64,000 bases of DNA. Origin: Streptomyces olivaceus. Lineage in GTDB: Bacteria > Actinomycetota > Actinomycetes > Streptomycetales > Streptomycetaceae. The notes under the pieces are model-generated. The model made no database searches and was not told the origin of the DNA. It saw only the letters and a list, made by a program, of their open reading frames with translations. Location of the stretch: contig NZ_JOFH01000018.1 in assembly GCF_000721235.1 (NCBI RefSeq), positions 79,752 to 143,751 of the forward strand, in the 5' to 3' direction. The position numbers were made by a program, and so were the translations under genes. Shown one piece after another: positions 8,668-16,602 of the stretch (the first letter of the stretch is position 1; every line of letters starts with the position of its first letter).

Positions 8668-9942
8668 CATTTCCAACTGCTGCGGAGTTTCGCTGACCTG
8701 ACTCGATCCTGCTGGCTCCATCTCGTAATCATTGGTGAGAGCTTCGCCGTATTCAGGAAGCAAGACCGCAGCGATAGCGCGCCCTACGGCCTCGGCTACC
8801 GGCGGCGGGAAGGCATTTCCTACCTGACGGTAACGGGCCGTCTTTTTTCCCTGGAATTTCCATTCTTCAGGGAATCCCTGGATAGCTGCTGCTTGAGCGA
8901 CAGTGAGCATCGGTCCGGCAGGGCGAAAGAGGTCGCGCTCTGGGTCACAGCGCTCAGGGTCATTCGCGATACCCAGCCCGTTGACTCCGAGTTCCGCCCA
9001 GGCGTTCTTGGCGCGAGTGGGCCCCAAGTCAGCCCCACCATGCTTCCTGGAACCGCCTACAAGAGTTGGGGCGACAGTCTTGCCCGCAACAGCGGCCCGC
9101 GTGATCCGCCTCTTCCAGTCCTCGAAGACTGTCCTGCCGGACGGCTCGCCGGGCCTGGCCGCCTCGCCATTCACATTCCTATCCCAATACGCCTTGCAGC
9201 GTTCGAGCATGCTGTTCTCAAGCTTCTCGAAAGTGGTGACCTCGGCTCCCTTGATCCCAGTGGGCCACTGGAATCCCGCACTCCCCGGCCGCATTGCAGA
9301 ACTGTGAATGGCAACCAGTATGGCGCGCGGCCGTAGTTGTGGCACCCCGAAGTGTTTCGCGTCTAGTCGTCGCCAGACCTTCCGCATGACTGCATCTTGA
9401 GCAATTGCCGACTGGTTTTTGTTGATATTAGGCACTACGTACCCGAGGTCGCGGAGTCTGTCCAGGATGGAATTCCTGTAATCGATAAAGACTTCCGGCG
9501 GTTCGAGAATTCCCCTGACATTCTCAATCATCACTGCTTTTGGCTGGAGAGCAGCGATGATGTCAAGTGCTGCAGGAAAGAGGTCGCGTTCATCGTCTGG
9601 GCCGAGACGATGTCCCGCCAAAGAGAAGGGCGGGCATGGTACGCCACCGGCGAGCAGGTCAAGCTTCCCCGGCTTAAGGTCCAGGTTTTTTCTTACTTCC
9701 GATGTCAGGAAATCTTTTACATCCATAGGGCGGATTTCATCAGCTTTATGCTGGTTCCAGCCTGGCCAACTGCCTACATTGGCCCGCAACGTGGCCACGG
9801 CGTGTGAGTCCCACTCCACGAGCGCGCGGTGATCGAAACCGGCGTTGTGGAGTCCGACGGCTTGCCCCCCAGCGCCTGCGCAGATCTCGATCGAGGTCAA
9901 GGGCGAGGCGAACCGCGGTCGCCTCTGGCCGCTGCGGGGCAT
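8593..9942 (-). CDS. dcm: DNA (cytosine-5-)-methyltransferase
   Basis: 449 aa; ATG at 9942 with AGGAGG upstream. Motif I ICAGAGGQAVGLHNAGF (about residues 20-36), catalytic motif IV with P-C-P-P-F-S (Cys103; most family members have PCQ), motif VI E-N-V-R-G (140-144), motif VIII Q-L-R-P-R-A-I, and motif X with R-Y-R-Q-V-G-N-A-F-P-P-P-V are all present and in order. It transfers a methyl group from SAM to cytosine C5 at an unknown site. The target-recognition region between VIII and IX is about 100 residues. It is convergent with vsr, and no obvious cognate type II endonuclease is encoded nearby. Confidence 0.95.
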   Translation of the reverse strand: MPRSGQRRPRFASPLTSIEICAGAGGQAVGLHNAGFDHRALVEWDSHAVATLRANVGSWPGWNQHKADEIRPMDVKDFLTSEVRKNLDLKPGKLDLLAGGVPCPPFSLAGHRLGPDDERDLFPAALDIIAALQPKAVMIENVRGILEPPEVFIDYRNSILDRLRDLGYVVPNINKNQSAIAQDAVMRKVWRRLDAKHFGVPQLRPRAILVAIHSSAMRPGSAGFQWPTGIKGAEVTTFEKLENSMLERCKAYWDRNVNGEAARPGEPSGRTVFEDWKRRITRAAVAGKTVAPTLVGGSRKHGGADLGPTRAKNAWAELGVNGLGIANDPERCDPERDLFRPAGPMLTVAQAAAIQGFPEEWKFQGKKTARYRQVGNAFPPPVAEAVGRAIAAVLLPEYGEALTNDYEMEPAGSSQVSETPQQLEMSVAATRSARTSSQDRQGDFVGTGV

Positions 9943-10090
9943 GCCGCTCCTCCTAGAGGTGGTCGTTCAGGGAGAGGCGATGATCACGTACGAGCCCCTC
10001 GACATCAAGAGTCTCGCACTTTTGTTGAAGCACTGAGGCACCAGCCGCGAGGCGAGTGAACGCGAGGCTGGCACCTCCCGCTACTCACAC

Positions 10091-10777
10091 GTGTCCGAGA
10101 GGGACGCACGCCTGGGCTCTGGCGGTCTTCATGGCCTCGGCCAGGCTCAGGGCGCCGATCAGACACGGCGGACCCAGGTGGGGGTGCTGGAGAACCGGGT
10201 GACCGGCGAGGACGGAGAGTGGGACCCGGCCCGCGTCATCACCACCTTGAACAGCTACGGCTGGGAGACCGATGACAAGCGGGCCCGTGCACTACTGCGG
10301 ACGCTGACCGAGCAGGAGGTGCTGGAAAAGATTCCGAACCGAGGCGGACGCGCCGTTTATCAGCTAGTCAGCCCCCGGGACTGGCTGTACTGCCTGGACC
10401 CGGAGCGCGACACGATGGGGAACGGCCCCTCCACCCCAGCGCGGGTCGCGAGGCTGGCGCGCGAAGACTCCGGTCCTACCGAGTGGTGGCTCGGGAAGCC
10501 GCTGAAGCGAATGAGGGACGGCGACCGGCTGTGGATCTACTTCGGCGGGGTCGAAGGGAAGATCGCGGCGATGGCGCATGTGAAGTCGTCGCCGCGACCG
10601 GCGCCAAACGGTTCGCAAAAGCCGTACAGGTTCGACGCCGAACTGGACCTCAAGGCGACCACGGCTCTGTCCAAGTCGCCGGTACGGCTTGAGGAGATGG
10701 ATCAGAGGCACCCGCAGGCATGCGGCGAGATGCGGGCGGCGGACGTAAAGCTGGCCGAAGCGCGTGCCAACCTCTGA
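10091..10777 (+). CDS. Winged-helix + EVE/PUA-like domain protein
   Basis: Up to 228 aa from GTG 10091; GTG 10178 is an alternative start. Residues about 30-95 read as a winged helix (PARVITTLNSYGWETDDKRA, then LLRTLTEQEVLEKI). The C-terminal half has W-W-L-G-K-P-L...M-R-D-G-D-R-L-W-I-Y-F-G-G-...I-A-A-M-A-H-V, resembling EVE/YTH/ASCH domains of the PUA superfamily, which read modified bases in nucleic acid. Its position beside a cytosine methyltransferase makes a modified-cytosine reader attractive, but the EVE call rests on pattern likeness only. Confidence 0.65.
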   Translation: MSERDARLGSGGLHGLGQAQGADQTRRTQVGVLENRVTGEDGEWDPARVITTLNSYGWETDDKRARALLRTLTEQEVLEKIPNRGGRAVYQLVSPRDWLYCLDPERDTMGNGPSTPARVARLAREDSGPTEWWLGKPLKRMRDGDRLWIYFGGVEGKIAAMAHVKSSPRPAPNGSQKPYRFDAELDLKATTALSKSPVRLEEMDQRHPQACGEMRAADVKLAEARANL

Positions 10778-10818
10778 CCGCCCCTCCCGCTGGGCGCGCC
10801 TCTCATCGCCGCGCGTGC

Positions 10819-11520
10819 TCAGCTCTTGAGGGCTTGCCCGATCCGCTCGAAGTCCTCAGAGCTGAAGTTGCCCCGGCTGATCTGCACGCTCCGGTTCTGT
10901 TTCGGCGTCACCACATTCGGATACGACGCCAGCCCCGGCACGGCGATCTTCCAGGTGGCCGCGATGCGCCCGAGGACGATCACCGCGTCACGGGACATAG
11001 CGCGGCGCACCAGGTAGAAGGCGAAGGACTGGGAGGGCAGGGTGTACGGGATCGGCTGCCACGATTGCGAATGGTAGCCGTGGAACTGCACGGCAAGGAT
11101 TTGCCGGGCGAGTTCCTCGTGACTGTGACCCTGCTTCGTCAGGCCCTTCAGGGTCCGGGACCACCACCGGAGTCCTGGATGGTCCTTGTCGGGGTGCGTC
11201 AGGAAGTGGTTCGGGGTCCCACCGGCGTTCGCGATGTGTTGCAGGGTTCGCTCGGTTGCGCCGGGCCGGGCGTAGGCGGCCGGGTCTGCGTCGCTGATGG
11301 CTGGGTTGGCCAGCAGTATGACCAGAGGCGCGTCGTGAAGGCCGGTGAACGGTTCCGGCGGGAGTGCCAGGTTGAGTCGGTACGGCGCTTGCGAGGGGCG
11401 GGCTTGAGTGTCAGCGAAGGCCTGCAAGTGCGGCAGGTCCTCGGGGACCGCGTACGGTGCGTTCTTGGTCGTGCGGGTCCACGGATTGAACACCTGATCC
11501 CCCACTATCCGCGTCGTCAT
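10819..11520 (-). CDS. Hypothetical protein, possible uracil-DNA-glycosylase fold
   Basis: 233 aa from the ATG at 11520; the frame stays open to 11673 and no start has a good ribosome site. The segment A-P-L-V-I-L-L-A-N-P-A-I-S-D resembles the first strand and motif of UDG-superfamily proteins, and F-H-G-Y-H-S-Q-S-W and the later AMSRDAVIVLGR...W strand fit the same fold. No catalytic assignment is safe. It is convergent with the EVE-like gene, 41 bp away, and may belong to the DNA-processing island. Confidence 0.6.
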   Translation of the reverse strand: MTTRIVGDQVFNPWTRTTKNAPYAVPEDLPHLQAFADTQARPSQAPYRLNLALPPEPFTGLHDAPLVILLANPAISDADPAAYARPGATERTLQHIANAGGTPNHFLTHPDKDHPGLRWWSRTLKGLTKQGHSHEELARQILAVQFHGYHSQSWQPIPYTLPSQSFAFYLVRRAMSRDAVIVLGRIAATWKIAVPGLASYPNVVTPKQNRSVQISRGNFSSEDFERIGQALKS

Positions 11521-11809
11521 CGCATGCAAGTTTATGAGCATGCTGAGAGCGACCGTTACCGTGCCGGCCAGCCATCGGCGCAGGGCCCTTCCCATCTTGA
11601 TCGGGTGGCGAGCTTGAGAGCCAGGGCGGCACGGACAGCGGCTGTGATCCGGCTGGCGCTCCGGACCTTGCACGCTGGGCGCGAGGTGAACAGTGCCCCA
11701 CTCGTGATCGTGAGTGCGGCGCCGTACCGATGACGGCGCCGTTCACGAGTGTGCGGTGGGGAGGATGCGGCGGCAGCCGGACGTTCCGGCGCCACAGCCG
11801 GGCCGGTGC

Positions 11810-12409
11810 CTACACGTGGGAGCTGATCACCCCGCGGGTGCTGAGCACGATGTACGAGTCGTTGGCGTCGAGGCCGGCGTCCTGCTCGTCGGCGTCCAGC
11901 GTGGCGACCACCGCGCCCTCGCCGTCGAGGATGTCCGCGCGGTAGTGCTGCTCGCCGAGCTTCGTGACCTCGGCCGTCCAGCCGCCCTCGAGCTCGTAGG
12001 TGCCCGGGCCGTAGTGCTCGCCGCCCATCCAGGAGTGGATCTCGCCGTCGACACCGAGGACGACGTACATGCCGTTGGCGTCGAGCCCGGCGTCGTGCTG
12101 GTCCGCTTCGAGCGTGGCCACCACCGAGCCGTCGCTGACGATCTCGGCGGTGTAGTGCAGGTCGCCGAGCTTGCTGATCCTGGCGGTGCTTCCGTCGGCC
12201 AGGGTCTCCGTGGCGGCCGTTGCTCCCGCCCGGATCTTCGCGCCGCCCGCACCACCGGCGTCGGTGGAGTGGGAGATGGAGACGGCATCCTTGGATGCCG
12301 GGCTGGCGGAGGCGTCGGTGCTCCCGCCCTGGAACGCGGTCAGGGAGAAGGCCGCGGCGGCGGTGAGGGCGGCCAGGCCGGCGAAACGTACGGTACGGCG
12401 AGTGGTCAT
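11810..12409 (-). CDS. Secreted protein with two internal repeats
   Basis: 199 aa; ATG 12409 is preceded by GGAGG. A basic N-terminus (MTTRRTVRF), a hydrophobic stretch (about 9-26) and small residues give a Sec signal peptide. The mature part has two similar ~60-residue units, each running T-A-x-I/V-x-K-L-G-x-x-H-Y...VVATL-x-A-D-x-x-D-A-G-L-D-A-N-x-x-Y-x-V-L. No family recognised. The duplicated acidic DAGLDAN segment could bind a metal ion, which is speculation. Single gene. Confidence 0.8.
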   Translation of the reverse strand: MTTRRTVRFAGLAALTAAAAFSLTAFQGGSTDASASPASKDAVSISHSTDAGGAGGAKIRAGATAATETLADGSTARISKLGDLHYTAEIVSDGSVVATLEADQHDAGLDANGMYVVLGVDGEIHSWMGGEHYGPGTYELEGGWTAEVTKLGEQHYRADILDGEGAVVATLDADEQDAGLDANDSYIVLSTRGVISSHV

Positions 12410-12545
12410 GGGGAACCTCCTGCGGGTTGTCGAGATCGCGGCCGTGTGTTGTTCGTTGCGCCCTGGAAGAGGGCGCTCCGGCCGGCGCGGGTTCACCCGC
12501 GTTTGTCCGCATGCCGTAACAGAGGAACTGGCTGCCGGCGGCACG

Positions 12546-13412
12546 CTATCGCGCGCTGCCGCCCTTCCCGCCCCGCAACGACGACAGCACCAACCGCCCG
12601 TACCGCGTCGTCAGTACCCCCGCCGTGGCCGCCACCGACAGGGCCAGGGCTACGAGGAGGTGGGGCAGGGAGTCGTCGCCCAGGACCTGGAGGATGCCCA
12701 GGGCCGTACCCAGGGGGAGGCCGAGGACGGTCAGGACGCCGAGGGCGCCGCTGATCTGCTGGCTCTCCTGGGTCTGGACCAGGCGGCTGTAGTCGGCGGC
12801 CTCGGCGAGGATCTCGCTGAAGCGGGCCGGGAGGCGGTGCTGGTTCTGGAAGGCGAGGAGCAGCTCGTTCGCGGGGCCGTGGGCCGTGAGGTGCTGGCGC
12901 CAGTAGCCGCTGCGGAAGAGCGCGATGCTGCGTTCGAGGGCGGCGACGCGGCCTGCCAGGCGGCGGGGTGAGGTGAACACCTCCGACAGCTCGTCGGTGA
13001 GTTCGTCGATGTGGTCGCGCTGGAGGGCGCCCAGGAGAAGAGCGTCGAGGTAGATGGTGCGGGAGTGCAGCGCGCCGAAGCCGTAGAAGTCGCCGTCGCC
13101 GCTGTCGGGCCGGTGGCCGAGGAAGGCGGCGCCCTGCCGCAGGACCAGCGCGCTCCAGTCGGCGGAGATGCGTACGGCGTCCCGGACGTGGTCCGCGGCC
13201 GTCTCCGGGGCGAGCGGGAAGTCCTGCGGGTTGGAACGGGAAGCCAGCTGCCACAGCCAGTGGTCGGCGGTGGCGGGCAGCCGGCCCTCGGGGCCCTCGC
13301 GGAGGGCGGGGGTGTGCCGTTCGGTCGGGCTGAGGAACGCGATCGTGTACGGGCGGGCGAGGGCGAAGGGCGCGGTCGGGTCCTGGACGTCGGCGACACC
13401 GGCCAGGAGCAC
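12546..13412 (-). CDS. C-terminal part of an interrupted membrane protein gene
   Basis: 288 aa from GTG 13412. It is in the same frame as the upstream ORF ending at 13470; only a single TGA (13470-13472) separates them, and the 19 codons between read like normal coding sequence (DPATAGESLPGLTGPFDPA). The protein is mostly helical and soluble, with two transmembrane helices near the C-terminus (about residues 218-265). I do not recognise the family. The most likely reading is one ~434-residue protein broken by a nonsense mutation; re-initiation at the GTG is possible. Confidence 0.65.
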   Translation of the reverse strand: MLLAGVADVQDPTAPFALARPYTIAFLSPTERHTPALREGPEGRLPATADHWLWQLASRSNPQDFPLAPETAADHVRDAVRISADWSALVLRQGAAFLGHRPDSGDGDFYGFGALHSRTIYLDALLLGALQRDHIDELTDELSEVFTSPRRLAGRVAALERSIALFRSGYWRQHLTAHGPANELLLAFQNQHRLPARFSEILAEAADYSRLVQTQESQQISGALGVLTVLGLPLGTALGILQVLGDDSLPHLLVALALSVAATAGVLTTRYGRLVLSSLRGGKGGSAR

Positions 13413-13469
13413 CGCCGGGTCGAACGGGCCGGTGAGTCCGGGCAGCGACTCGCCGGCGGTGGCCGGGTC

Positions 13470-13850
13470 TCAGGCGGCCAGGGTGCGCAGCACCGGGAGT
13501 ATCGGTGTCTCGACGGTGAAGTGCATTACGGCCAAGGCGTGTTCGGGGTCGCGGGCGGTGGCCGCCCGGAGCAGCTCCACCCCCAGCAGACGTACCCCCT
13601 CGTGCTTGACGTCCAGTGGCTGATGCCAGCGGCAGGGCCGCCCGGGGGCGCCGTAGAGGGCGCGGGCCGAGGCCGGGGCGAAGTAGGTGGCGCGGGTCCG
13701 GGTGTCGGTACGACGGATGCCGAGCTCGAACGGGAAGGGACCCTCCGGCCAGGTGGGAGTACGGCGCAGCCGGGCGGGCAGGACGACGGTCAGCTCCTGG
13801 CGGGCTCCCGTGACGTCGTCGAGCAGCGGAGGGGTGCCGCCGGCCGTCAC
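13470..13850 (-). CDS. N-terminal part of the interrupted membrane protein gene
   Basis: 126 aa from GTG 13850, ending at an in-frame TGA. Its start overlaps the stop of the 71-residue gene upstream by four bases (GTGA), so the two are coupled. It is beta-rich, with no recognised domain; probably the N-terminal half of the protein continuing at 13412-12546. Confidence 0.6.
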   Translation of the reverse strand: MTAGGTPPLLDDVTGARQELTVVLPARLRRTPTWPEGPFPFELGIRRTDTRTRATYFAPASARALYGAPGRPCRWHQPLDVKHEGVRLLGVELLRAATARDPEHALAVMHFTVETPILPVLRTLAA

Positions 13851-14062
13851 CGGTCGTACTCGGCGGGGTCGGGTGCCGGCGAGAAGGGTGGTGCGGACTC
13901 CGCCCCGTGGTCGTCGTACTCGGAGGCGGGTCCGTCGTCGTGTCCGCGAACTTCGCGCCGCTCCACGGCTGCCCCCACGTTGCTCACGTCATCGCCGTCC
14001 ACAGTCGGGAGGAAGGCTATCGCGTCTGTCGCCGGTGGGCCGGTGAAAGTCGGCTGAAGCAA
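13847..14062 (-). CDS. Small hypothetical acidic protein
   Basis: 71 aa from a TTG at 14062; a GTG at codon 21 is an alternative start. It is rich in Asp/Glu/Ser/Pro and probably disordered. Its only support is the four-base GTGA coupling to the next gene and coding-like third-position GC. Function unknown. Confidence 0.4.
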   Translation of the reverse strand: MLQPTFTGPPATDAIAFLPTVDGDDVSNVGAAVERREVRGHDDGPASEYDDHGAESAPPFSPAPDPAEYDR

Positions 14063-14156
14063 CCCTTCCGGGGGCTGCGGTGGTCTTACCGGATGCCGTG
14101 CTCGTGATGACCGTCTGTCGGCTCGTGGTCATGGGCCGATCGGAAAGGGGTGTTCC

Positions 14157-14411
14157 ATGCTCGATCCGAACTACTCGCTGGACGTTCCTCAGGGTTTCGA
14201 CGATTCGGATGCCGAGACAGGGGTGCACCCCATAGCCAGGAAGCTGTTTCCGGCGGTGACCGCCGCGGACGCCTTCAGGAAGGCCCATGAGTGGCTCAGG
14301 GAGCAGGACGTGCGTCTGGCGGACGTGTCGTGGAGCCACATGGACGATGAGGACCAGCCCTACTGGCTGAGCGTCTACTTCACGTTCGAGCTGGACCCCG
14401 AAGAGCCCTGA
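14157..14411 (+). CDS. Small hypothetical acidic protein
   Basis: 84 aa; ATG with AAAGGGG upstream. Sequence features are an alpha-helical centre (AADAFRKAHEWLREQDVRL) and a C-terminal strand (PYWLSVYFTFEL). No family is recognised. It stands alone between divergent and convergent neighbours. Confidence 0.65.
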   Translation: MLDPNYSLDVPQGFDDSDAETGVHPIARKLFPAVTAADAFRKAHEWLREQDVRLADVSWSHMDDEDQPYWLSVYFTFELDPEEP

Positions 14412-14443
14412 CGGCGCTGTGCGGTCCGGTGCCGGCCGGACGG

Positions 14444-15238
14444 TCAGAGCTGGGAGCCGCCGCCGTCCACCGCGAGTTCCGTGCCGGTGGTGAAGGTGGC
14501 GTCGAAGGCGAGGAAGGCGACCGCCCTCGCGATCTCGGCGGGGGTGCCCATACGGAGCATGGGGTTGTCCGCGGCCATCTGGGCCTTGGTCTGGGCGGCC
14601 ACGTCCGCGGGCATCGTCTTCTCCAGGATCCCCGAGTCGATCGGGCCGGGGCTGACCGCGTTGACGCGGATCCCGCGGGGCAGGAGTTCGCGGGCCAGGC
14701 CGCGGGTCATCGAGCGCACCGCCGCCTTGCTGGCCGCGTAGGCGCTGAGCGCGGGCAGGCCCAGGACGTTCGCGACCGACGTCGTGAGGACCACGCCGCT
14801 GCCCTCGGCCAGGAGCGGCGCGAGCTTCTGCACCGTGAAGTACGGGCCCTTGGCGTTCACCGTCAGGACCTGGTCGAAGAGTTCCTCGGTCGTCGCCTCG
14901 AACGGGGCGAAGCCGTTGACGCCCGCGTTCGCGAACAGGGCGTCGACCGTGCCGAACTCGGCCTTCACGCGGTCGGCCAGGGCGTCGATCTCGGGGAGCG
15001 ACGACGCGTCGCTGCGTACGGCGACGGCGTTCGGGCCGAGTTGTTCGCGGGCGGCGTCCAGGGCGGCCCGGTCGCGGCCGGTGATCAGGACGCGGGCGCC
15101 CTCGTCGACGAGCAGTTGGGCGGTGGCCAGGCCCAGGCCGCTGCTGCCTCCCGTGATGACGACGTTCTTCCCCTCGTACTTGGGCTGGTGCTTGAGGGCG
15201 GCGGGGGTGGTGGCGGTGGTAGCGGTGGTGGTGGGCAT
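14444..15238 (-). CDS. SDR-family NAD(P)-dependent oxidoreductase
   Basis: 264 aa; ATG with a GGAGATC site. Classical short-chain dehydrogenase: the Rossmann T-G-G-S-S-G-L-G (about residues 29-36), N-A-G-V (about 109), catalytic Ser in TTSVAN, Tyr-x-x-x-Lys in Y-A-A-S-K, and a PGPID stretch. Substrate unknown. It lies 83 bp downstream of a TetR gene on the same strand, with an 18-bp inverted repeat in between, so it is the probable TetR target. Confidence 0.92.
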   Translation of the reverse strand: MPTTTATTATTPAALKHQPKYEGKNVVITGGSSGLGLATAQLLVDEGARVLITGRDRAALDAAREQLGPNAVAVRSDASSLPEIDALADRVKAEFGTVDALFANAGVNGFAPFEATTEELFDQVLTVNAKGPYFTVQKLAPLLAEGSGVVLTTSVANVLGLPALSAYAASKAAVRSMTRGLARELLPRGIRVNAVSPGPIDSGILEKTMPADVAAQTKAQMAADNPMLRMGTPAEIARAVAFLAFDATFTTGTELAVDGGGSQL

Positions 15239-15266
15239 GGGGATCTCCTTCGGGTCGTTATTTTGT

Positions 15267-15284
15267 AATTCTGGGTACAGAATT
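15267..15284. promoter_or_regulatory. Operator-like inverted repeat upstream of the SDR gene
   Basis: AATTCTGGGTACAGAATT is a perfect 7-4-7 inverted repeat in an unusually AT-rich patch, 29 bp upstream of the SDR start. Likely a regulator site, possibly for the adjacent TetR protein (inference). Confidence 0.55.
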
Positions 15285-15321
15285 TGGGTATGGGAAGGCT
15301 CGGGTGGGCGGGTCGGTCAGG

Positions 15322-15900
15322 TTAGAGCGAGTTGATCGTCGCGTCGATGATGTGGGTGAGGCGGTCCCGGGCTTCCGGGACGCGGCCCACGATGCGCATG
15401 CCCGCGACCGTGTTCGCCAGGAGGGCGGCCAGGGCGGCCGGGTCGCGGGTCGGTGAGATCTCGCCCGTGCGCTGCCCCTCCGCGATCAGGGTGCGGAAGG
15501 CGTCCTCCGTGATGTCCAGCATGCGGCGGGAGAGGTCGGCCACCTCCTTGTCGGTCCTCGCCAGTTCCGCCGTGGAGTTCATCGCCAGGCAGCCCCGGTG
15601 GTCCGGGTCGGCCAGGTCCATCTCGGCGATGGCCGTCAGGGCGGCGCGGACGCGCTCCTTGACGGGGCCGGGGCGGTCCAGGGTCTCCACCAGGGCGGCG
15701 GTCTGGGTGTCCCGGTAACGGCGCAGCGCCCGCAGGAAGAGCTCCCGCTTGCTGCCGAACGCGTTGTAGAGGCTGCCCTTGCCGATGGAGAGTGCGTCGA
15801 CCAGGTCCTGGGGGGTCGTGGCGGCGTATCCCTTGCGCCAGAACACCTCCATCGCCTGGTCGACGGCGATTTCCGGGTCGAACTCCTTCGGTCTTGCCAT
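15322..15900 (-). CDS. TetR/AcrR-family regulator
   Basis: 192 aa. The N-terminal TetR HTH covers about residues 10-55: FDPEIAVDQAMEVFWRKGYA, TTPQDLVDALSIGKGSLYNAF, GSKRELF. The ligand domain has CLAMNSTAEL, typical of the TetR group that controls neighbouring SDR enzymes. A perfect 10-bp palindrome lies just upstream of its start (15911-15920) and another inverted repeat separates it from the SDR gene, so autoregulation plus control of the SDR gene is likely. Confidence 0.92.
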   Translation of the reverse strand: MARPKEFDPEIAVDQAMEVFWRKGYAATTPQDLVDALSIGKGSLYNAFGSKRELFLRALRRYRDTQTAALVETLDRPGPVKERVRAALTAIAEMDLADPDHRGCLAMNSTAELARTDKEVADLSRRMLDITEDAFRTLIAEGQRTGEISPTRDPAALAALLANTVAGMRIVGRVPEARDRLTHIIDATINSL

Positions 15901-15910
15901 GGCTCGACAC

Positions 15911-15920
15911 TAACCGGTTA
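15911..15920. promoter_or_regulatory. Palindrome upstream of the TetR gene
   Basis: TAACCGGTTA is a perfect 10-bp palindrome ten bases from the TetR ATG. It is a candidate autoregulatory operator. Confidence 0.4.
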
Positions 15921-15968
15921 TGTACCCCGAGGTCAAGAAATGGAGGAGAGAGAAGGAGACGATCGGGA

Positions 15969-16424
15969 TCAGGAACCCGCGTTGTCCGCCAGGAACTTCG
16001 TCAGGCTGTCCAGCAGCATGGTGCTGCCCTGCTCCGCGCTGTCCCGCTCCTCCGCCGTGTCCGACGTCTGGCTGAGGGTGATCACGGTGTTGCCGGGGCC
16101 CTCCTCCGCCAGCTTTATGGTCAGCAGCGTCGGCTCCGGGCGGCCCGGCACGTCCATGCCGAGGGTCAGGGCGCTGTGCTCGACGACCTCGGTGTAGGAG
16201 CCGGTCAACGGGAACTCCGCGCCCTCGGGGGAGCGCATCGTGGCCTTCCAGGTGCCGCCCGGGCGGACGTCCATCTCCAGGGTGCCGGGGACCGAGTAGG
16301 TCCACTGGGCGTACTGGTCGGGGGTGGTCCAGGCCTGCCAGACCTGCGCCGGCGTGGCGTCTAAGGTGCGGGTCAGGGTGTACGAGTAGCCGTTCCCGGC
16401 CTCGGTGGTCTGCTCGGTGCTCAT
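15969..16424 (-). CDS. SRPBCC/AHSA1-like domain protein
   Basis: 151 aa. The signature segments R-T-L-D-A-T-P-A-Q-V-W-Q-A-W-T-T-P-D (about residues 19-36), a DVRPGGTWKATM strand and a C-terminal helix with L-L-D-S-L-T-K-F-L identify an Aha1/START-like hydrophobic cavity fold. Ligand unknown. It is upstream of the TetR gene on the same strand and may share transcription. Confidence 0.9.
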   Translation of the reverse strand: MSTEQTTEAGNGYSYTLTRTLDATPAQVWQAWTTPDQYAQWTYSVPGTLEMDVRPGGTWKATMRSPEGAEFPLTGSYTEVVEHSALTLGMDVPGRPEPTLLTIKLAEEGPGNTVITLSQTSDTAEERDSAEQGSTMLLDSLTKFLADNAGS

Positions 16425-16525
16425 GTCGTCCTGTCTCTCTGCGGTGCTGTTCCGGCCCGACGCCTCGCGTGCTCGTCAACGGCCCGGAGGATCTTGCCAC
16501 TTCAGACGTTACTGGGCGTCAGATC

Positions 16526-16593
16526 TCGCCGGTCACCGGGTCTCACCGATCACTGGGTCTCGCCGGTCACCGGGTCTCACCGGTCGGCGGGCT
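16526..16593. repeat. Four tandem 17-bp repeats
   Basis: TCGCCGGTCACCGGGTC and three close variants follow one another without gaps in the interval between the AHSA1 gene and the SEC-C gene, just past the latter's stop codon. Units 1 and 3 are identical. Confidence 0.7.
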
Positions 16594-16602
16594 GCCGGTT
16601 CG

